Assembly (NCBI GenBank): GCA_047616325.1
Contig: JBLHGN010000115.1
Location: forward strand, 1 to 10,508
Source of the DNA: JBLHGN01 sp047616325
Lineage (GTDB): Bacteria > Pseudomonadota > Gammaproteobacteria > Pseudomonadales > Cellvibrionaceae
Direction of reading: 5' to 3'
Length of the DNA stretch: 10,508 bases
Shown here: piece by piece, positions 6,998 to 10,508 of the stretch
Position numbering within the stretch: position 1 is the stretch's first letter
How the letters are laid out: each line of letters starts with the position of its first letter
Position numbers and translations under genes: made by a program
Notes under the pieces: generated by a model
Told to the model about the DNA's origin: nothing
The model's database searches: none
Seen by the model: only the letters and a program-made list of their open reading frames with translations

Positions 6998-7015
6998 ATG
7001 TGACGGGCGTCACAT
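6998..7015. promoter_or_regulatory. CRP/Vfr-type binding site
   Basis: ATGTGACGGGCGTCACAT is an 18-base perfect palindrome except for its two central bases. It matches the CRP consensus TGTGA-N6-TCACA exactly in both half-sites. On the minus strand a TATAAG (6968-6963) with no good -35 lies downstream; the site would be centred about 50 bases before the expected transcription start, close to but not at the classical -41.5 or -61.5 positions. It lies more than 110 bases beyond the end of hisD and about 220 bases before the secretion-operon ATG. As RNA, the plus strand could form a short hairpin followed by five T, but no plus-strand gene leads into it. Confidence 0.55.
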
Positions 7016-7128
7016 TTTTGAGTGTTTTCTCGAGTGGAATGTTGCGCCTTTATTCAAACGAGACTACCAATCCGATTATATGGATATGGATATAGTGGGG
7101 TATATCGCGTAAAACCTCATCTATTCAA

Positions 7129-8445
7129 TTATGTTTTACTAGGAATTCGAAACTCAGCCGAGCGCGCATGCGCTTCCAACTGCTCACTTCGCGCCAGTAC
7201 CGAAGCAATTTCACCCAGTTCAGCGGCGCCCTGGGGCGAACAGTGAATAATGGAAGAGCGCTTAATATAGTCGTATACGCCGAGCGGCGAGGAGAATCTG
7301 GCAGTGCCAGAGGTGGGCAATACGTGATTGGGGCCGGCACAATAATCGCCGAGAGATTCCGAGGTGTAGCGGCCCATAAAAATCGCCCCGGCGTGACGAA
7401 TGCGCGGCAGTAACTCTTCTGGATTTTCTACCGAAAGCTCCAAGTGTTCAGGGGCGATGCGATTGGCGAGCTCTAGGGCTTGCTCCAAATCACTCACAAG
7501 AATTAATGCACCGCGGTTTTTTAGTGACTCTCTGGCAATTTTTTCGCGCTGCAAGGTGGGCAGCAAACGCTCTATACTTTGTTCAACAGCGTTTAAAAAT
7601 TCGGCGCTGGGCGAGATAAGAATGGATTGCGCCTGTTCGTCGTGCTCGGCTTGAGAAAACAGATCCATGGCCACCCAATCTGGGTCTGTATTGCCATCGC
7701 AAATTACAAGAATTTCGGAAGGGCCGGCTATCATGTCGATGTCTACACGGCCAAACACTTCTCGCTTGGCCGTCGCCACGTAGATATTGCCTGGCCCAAC
7801 AATTTTGTCCACTTTGGGTACGGTGTCGGTGCCGTAGGCGAGCGCGGCAATGGCTTGTGCTCCGCCAATGGTATAGACCCTGTAGATACCCGCTATGGCT
7901 GCGGCGGCCAATACCACATCACTTACTTCACCCTTGGGGGTGGGCGTTACTAGGACAACATTGGTAACGCCAGCCACCTTAGCGGGGATGGCGGCCATTA
8001 ACACAGAAGACGGATAGGCCGCCTTGCCTCCAGGGGCATAAAGGCCGACGGAATCGAGCGGCGTTATCTTTTGCCCAAGTACCGTGCCATTGGCCTCGGT
8101 GTACTGCCAGGAGTCTTGTTTCTGATGCAAGTGGTAATCGTATATACGCTTGGCCGCTTGTTCGAGCGCTGCTTTTTGCTCGGCGGGAATACTGGCGAGC
8201 GCCTTTAGAATTTGCGCTTTTTCGATAATAAGCTCAGAAGCCGTGCTAACTGTTCGCTTATCAAAACGACAGGTATAGTCGATTAAGGCGTGATCGCCAC
8301 GATCGCGAACATCTTCAATAATGCCGCGCACTACCCGATTGACGTCGTCACTTACCGAGCCTTCCCACGCCAGCAAGGCTTCTAACTGTTCGTCAAAATT
8401 TGCCGACGAAGCATCGAGACGCGCGATTAAGGCCTGATCTTTCAT
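7129..8445 (-). CDS. hisD: Histidinol dehydrogenase
   Basis: HisD oxidises L-histidinol twice with NAD+ to give L-histidine, the last steps of the pathway, in the cytoplasm as a zinc-dependent homodimer. At 438 residues it is of normal length. The family core is present at 216-247 (IVGPGNIYVATAKREVFG followed by IDMIAGPSEILV). Zinc ligands are visible as Gln265 and His268 (SQAEH), Asp367 (GDYCAGPNH) and His426 (LEAHA). The catalytic pair is Glu333-His334 (APEHLEL). The ATG at 8445 is 40 bases after the hisG stop, consistent with one transcript, though the ribosome site before it is weak. In many gammaproteobacteria hisC follows; here an intergenic region and an unrelated secretion operon follow. 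Confidence 0.98.
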   Translation of the reverse strand: MKDQALIARLDASSANFDEQLEALLAWEGSVSDDVNRVVRGIIEDVRDRGDHALIDYTCRFDKRTVSTASELIIEKAQILKALASIPAEQKAALEQAAKRIYDYHLHQKQDSWQYTEANGTVLGQKITPLDSVGLYAPGGKAAYPSSVLMAAIPAKVAGVTNVVLVTPTPKGEVSDVVLAAAAIAGIYRVYTIGGAQAIAALAYGTDTVPKVDKIVGPGNIYVATAKREVFGRVDIDMIAGPSEILVICDGNTDPDWVAMDLFSQAEHDEQAQSILISPSAEFLNAVEQSIERLLPTLQREKIARESLKNRGALILVSDLEQALELANRIAPEHLELSVENPEELLPRIRHAGAIFMGRYTSESLGDYCAGPNHVLPTSGTARFSSPLGVYDYIKRSSIIHCSPQGAAELGEIASVLARSEQLEAHARSAEFRIPSKT

Positions 8446-8485
8446 ACGAATATTATTTCCACTTACGCTGAGGCTAAATATTTGC

Positions 8486-9127
8486 TCATACTACCGTTCT
8501 TTCGCTCACGGCAGTGGCAACGGCGTCGATCAATGCTTCGATTTGCTGGTGCTTCATTTTCATTGAGGCTTTGTTAACAATAAGGCGCGAACTTATATCG
8601 GCAATTTTGTCGCGCGGCTCTAGGCCGTTAGCGACAAGGGTATTGCCTGTATCGACGATATCGACAATTTCATCGGCTAGCCCCATAAGTGGCGCCAACT
8701 CCATCGCCCCATAAAGCTTGATAATGTCCACTTGGCGCCCTTGTTCTGCGTAGTAACGCTTGGCAAGGTTAACGTATTTTGTGGCAACTTTTATGCGCCC
8801 TGCGGGAAGGCTTTTACCTACCATACCTGCCGTCATTAAGCGGCATTTTGCAATTTGTAAATCGAGCGGCTCATAAAAGGCGTTGCCGCCATGCTCAAGG
8901 AGGGTGTCTTTACCGGCAATGCCCACGTCCGCCGCGCCATACTCCACATAGGTGGGCACGTCACTGCCGCGAAGTATCAATAACCTCACGTCGGTGGAAC
9001 TGGTTTCGAAGGTTAGCTTGCGGCTTTTAAAAACATCTTCAAGCGGCTCTATTCCCGCGGCACTTAGCAGTGGCAGAGTTTCTTCGAGTATGCGCCCCTT
9101 TGTGAGCGCTATGGTTAATTGTGGCAT
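8486..9127 (-). CDS. hisG: ATP phosphoribosyltransferase, short (HisZ-dependent) form
   Basis: HisG joins ATP and PRPP to form phosphoribosyl-ATP, the committed and feedback-controlled step of histidine synthesis. The protein has 213 residues from the ATG at 9127 and opens with the family start LTIALTKGRILEETLPLL. The PRPP-binding loop is seen as EIVDIVDTGNTLVANGL (about 154-170). It lacks the C-terminal regulatory domain of the roughly 300-residue long form, so a separate HisZ subunit should be encoded elsewhere. An in-frame GTG at 9139 would add four residues, but the ATG fits the family N-terminus better; no strong ribosome site decides. It lies 119 bases after murA and 40 before hisD. Confidence 0.97.
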   Translation of the reverse strand: MPQLTIALTKGRILEETLPLLSAAGIEPLEDVFKSRKLTFETSSTDVRLLILRGSDVPTYVEYGAADVGIAGKDTLLEHGGNAFYEPLDLQIAKCRLMTAGMVGKSLPAGRIKVATKYVNLAKRYYAEQGRQVDIIKLYGAMELAPLMGLADEIVDIVDTGNTLVANGLEPRDKIADISSRLIVNKASMKMKHQQIEALIDAVATAVSERTVV

Positions 9128-9246
9128 AAATCTATTCACTTTTTACGGCGCTAAACGCCGAGATAGTTGTTCTTTAATGACAATACAAGCCAGCAAGGCA
9201 ACGCACTTTGTTGGCTATGGCGCTATTGTATATCGCTGCTTATATT
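9128..9246. other. murA-hisG intergenic region with small GC-rich hairpin
   Basis: CGGCG (9146-9150) and CGCCG (9156-9160) form a 5-bp stem with a 5-base loop. On the minus strand it lies about 19 bases before the hisG ATG and is followed by an A-run rather than a T-run, so it is not an intrinsic terminator. It might affect hisG translation. I see no histidine-rich leader peptide and no clear promoter. Confidence 0.3.
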
Positions 9247-10508
9247 TTACCTGCCTGAGGTGCGACGGATATTTGCCCCTAGAATGCTCAATTTTTCTTC
9301 GATGCACTCGTAGCCTCGGTCGATATGGTAGATGCGGTCAACAATAGTTTCACCCTGCGCCACCATGGCCGCGATAACCAGACTCGCCGAAGCGCGCAGA
9401 TCGGAAGCCATCACCGGCGCGCCCTTTAAAAACTCAACCCCAGTTATCAAGGCAGAATTCCCTTCTAGGCCGATATTGGCGCCCATACGATTCAATTCAT
9501 TCACCTGAATCAATCGGTTTTCAAATATTGTTTCGGTGACTATGGCATTTCCCTCCGCTACGGCATTCATGGCCGTGAATTGCGCTTGCATGTCGGTGGG
9601 AAAGGCGGGATAAGGCGCCGTCTTTAAACTTACTGCTTTTGGGCGCTTGCCCTTCATATCTAAGGAGATCCAGTTTTCGCCCGTCTCTATTGTGGCTCCG
9701 GCCTCTTCCAATTTAAGCAACACCACTTCTAATATATCGGCGCGGGTATTGCGCAGCATAACTGAACCCCGAGTGGCGGCTGCTGCCGTAAGGTAGGTTC
9801 CCGTTTCAATGCGATCGGGCATAATTCTGTAGCTACAACCGTGCAGCTCTTTTACACCCTCTATCACTAAGTGATCCGTACCGATTCCTTTTATCTTCGC
9901 GCCCATGGCCACCAAGCACTCGGCCAAGTCCACCACCTCCGGCTCTCTAGCGGCGTTTTCAAGAATAGTGATACCGTCGGCAAGCACTGCTGCCATCAAC
10001 AAATTCTCTGTACCCCCTACCGTTACGGTCTCCATAAAGAAGTGCGCGCCCTTTAGGCCGCCCGGCGCCCTAGCGCGAATAAAACCGCCATCGATCTCTA
10101 TGGTTGCACCCATGGCTTCCAAACCACGCAAATGGATGTCGACGGGGCGACTACCGATGGCACACCCGCCAGGGAAGGATACATTGGCCTCGCCGTAGCG
10201 CGCCAACATTGGCCCAAGCACTAAAATCGAAGCGCGCATGGTTTTCACCAGTTCGTAAGGCGCTTCATACATAGTGATTGAGTTGGGGTCTATTTCAACA
10301 CTCATTTTTTCATCGATGGTAATACCCACCCCCATACAGCGAAGCAGGGCCAGCATGGTGGTAATGTCGTTCAAATGGGGCAGATTACTGAGATGCACAG
10401 GGCCGTTGGCAAGCAAGGTAGCCGCCAAAATAGGAAGACCAGAGTTTTTCGAGCCAGAAATCTTTATCTCTCCACGGAGGCGTGCGCCACCCTGAATGAT
10501 GAGCTTAT
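9247..10508 (-). CDS. murA: UDP-N-acetylglucosamine 1-carboxyvinyltransferase (first bases outside window)
   Basis: MurA transfers enolpyruvate from PEP to UDP-GlcNAc, the first committed step of peptidoglycan synthesis in the cytoplasm and the target of fosfomycin. The reading frame runs to the window edge. If the outside codons are Met-Asp, as usual, only four bases are missing and the protein has 421 residues. On that numbering Lys22-Asn23 (SGSKNSGLP) bind substrate, Cys117 (PGGCAIGSRPVD) is the catalytic cysteine that fosfomycin alkylates, Asp307 (AFPTDMQAQ) is the catalytic acid, and Arg373 (SDLRASASL) and Arg399 complete the site. The cysteine is present, so fosfomycin sensitivity at the target is expected. 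An internal TTG at 10428 is not the true start. Upstream neighbours lie outside the window. Confidence 0.98.
   Translation of the reverse strand, partial: KLIIQGGARLRGEIKISGSKNSGLPILAATLLANGPVHLSNLPHLNDITTMLALLRCMGVGITIDEKMSVEIDPNSITMYEAPYELVKTMRASILVLGPMLARYGEANVSFPGGCAIGSRPVDIHLRGLEAMGATIEIDGGFIRARAPGGLKGAHFFMETVTVGGTENLLMAAVLADGITILENAAREPEVVDLAECLVAMGAKIKGIGTDHLVIEGVKELHGCSYRIMPDRIETGTYLTAAAATRGSVMLRNTRADILEVVLLKLEEAGATIETGENWISLDMKGKRPKAVSLKTAPYPAFPTDMQAQFTAMNAVAEGNAIVTETIFENRLIQVNELNRMGANIGLEGNSALITGVEFLKGAPVMASDLRASASLVIAAMVAQGETIVDRIYHIDRGYECIEEKLSILGANIRRTSGR

Larger units (their letters stand above)
6777..7128. other. 352-base regulatory intergenic region between hisD and the secretion operon
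   Basis: No gene is visible here on either strand. The region is AT-rich and holds, from right to left in the direction of transcription: a perfect TATAAT on the minus strand (7080-7075) without a matching -35; a CRP-type palindrome (6998-7015); a TATAAG (6968-6963); a 17-base dyad (6932-6948); a 29-base dyad with 8-base arms (6864-6892); a possible core promoter (6837-6811); and two copies of an 11-base repeat (6814-6824 and 6781-6791). Both flanking genes run leftward, so these elements most likely act on the secretion genes. No terminator with a T-tract follows hisD. Confidence 0.6.

Noticed and set aside
6998..7020. CRP-like palindrome read as an intrinsic terminator
   Set aside because: The T-run follows only on the plus strand, where no gene leads into it. 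On the minus strand, which carries hisD, there is no T-run after the stem.
7075..7080. Perfect minus-strand TATAAT as a promoter
   Set aside because: The sequence 17 bases upstream (ATACCC) does not resemble a -35 element, and the stretch is part of a run of GGATAT-like repeats.
7627..7953. Plus-strand open frame of 108 codons
   Set aside because: It is antisense to the conserved core of hisD, with no domain and no ribosome site.
9146..9160. Hairpin between murA and hisG as terminator or his attenuator
   Set aside because: The stem is only 5 bp with no T-run, and no short frame rich in histidine codons precedes it.
1..10508. CRISPR array, IS element, tRNA or rRNA
   Set aside because: No regularly spaced repeats, transposase frame, terminal inverted repeats or RNA-gene signatures were seen on either strand.

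Overview
The window comes from a bacterial chromosome, most likely a gammaproteobacterium. The order murA-hisG-hisD and the short, HisZ-dependent form of HisG fit that class, and the protein sequences look like those of marine Cellvibrionales-type bacteria. That lower-level placement is inference only. Every gene I can support lies on the minus strand, so the window reads from right to left in gene order.

Right part (7129-10508): a conserved housekeeping block. It holds murA (peptidoglycan precursor synthesis, missing only its first few bases at the window edge), then hisG and hisD, the first and last enzymes of histidine biosynthesis. These genes are ordinary and their catalytic residues are intact.

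Middle (6777-7128): 352 bases without a gene, rich in symmetric sequence. It holds a perfect CRP-type palindrome, two more dyads, and an 11-base direct repeat spaced 33 bases apart. All of it lies upstream of the secretion genes and is probably their control region.

Left part (1-6776): an accessory module, visibly more AT-rich at its far (left) end. It starts with a type I secretion ABC transporter with a degenerate C39-like N-terminal domain, and a membrane fusion protein that overlaps it by 4 bases (ATGA). Next come an unrecognised four-helix membrane protein, an unrecognised cysteine-rich lipoprotein, and a large alpha/beta-hydrolase lipase that overlaps the lipoprotein by 8 bases. The lipase has no Sec signal, carries a GHSLGG nucleophile elbow, and turns into what looks like the first RTX calcium-binding repeat where the window ends. 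The simplest reading is a dedicated export system with its own RTX lipase. The tightly coupled lipoprotein is a candidate immunity or accessory protein. No outer-membrane TolC-type channel is in the window.

No rRNA, tRNA, CRISPR array, insertion sequence or convincing intrinsic terminator was seen.
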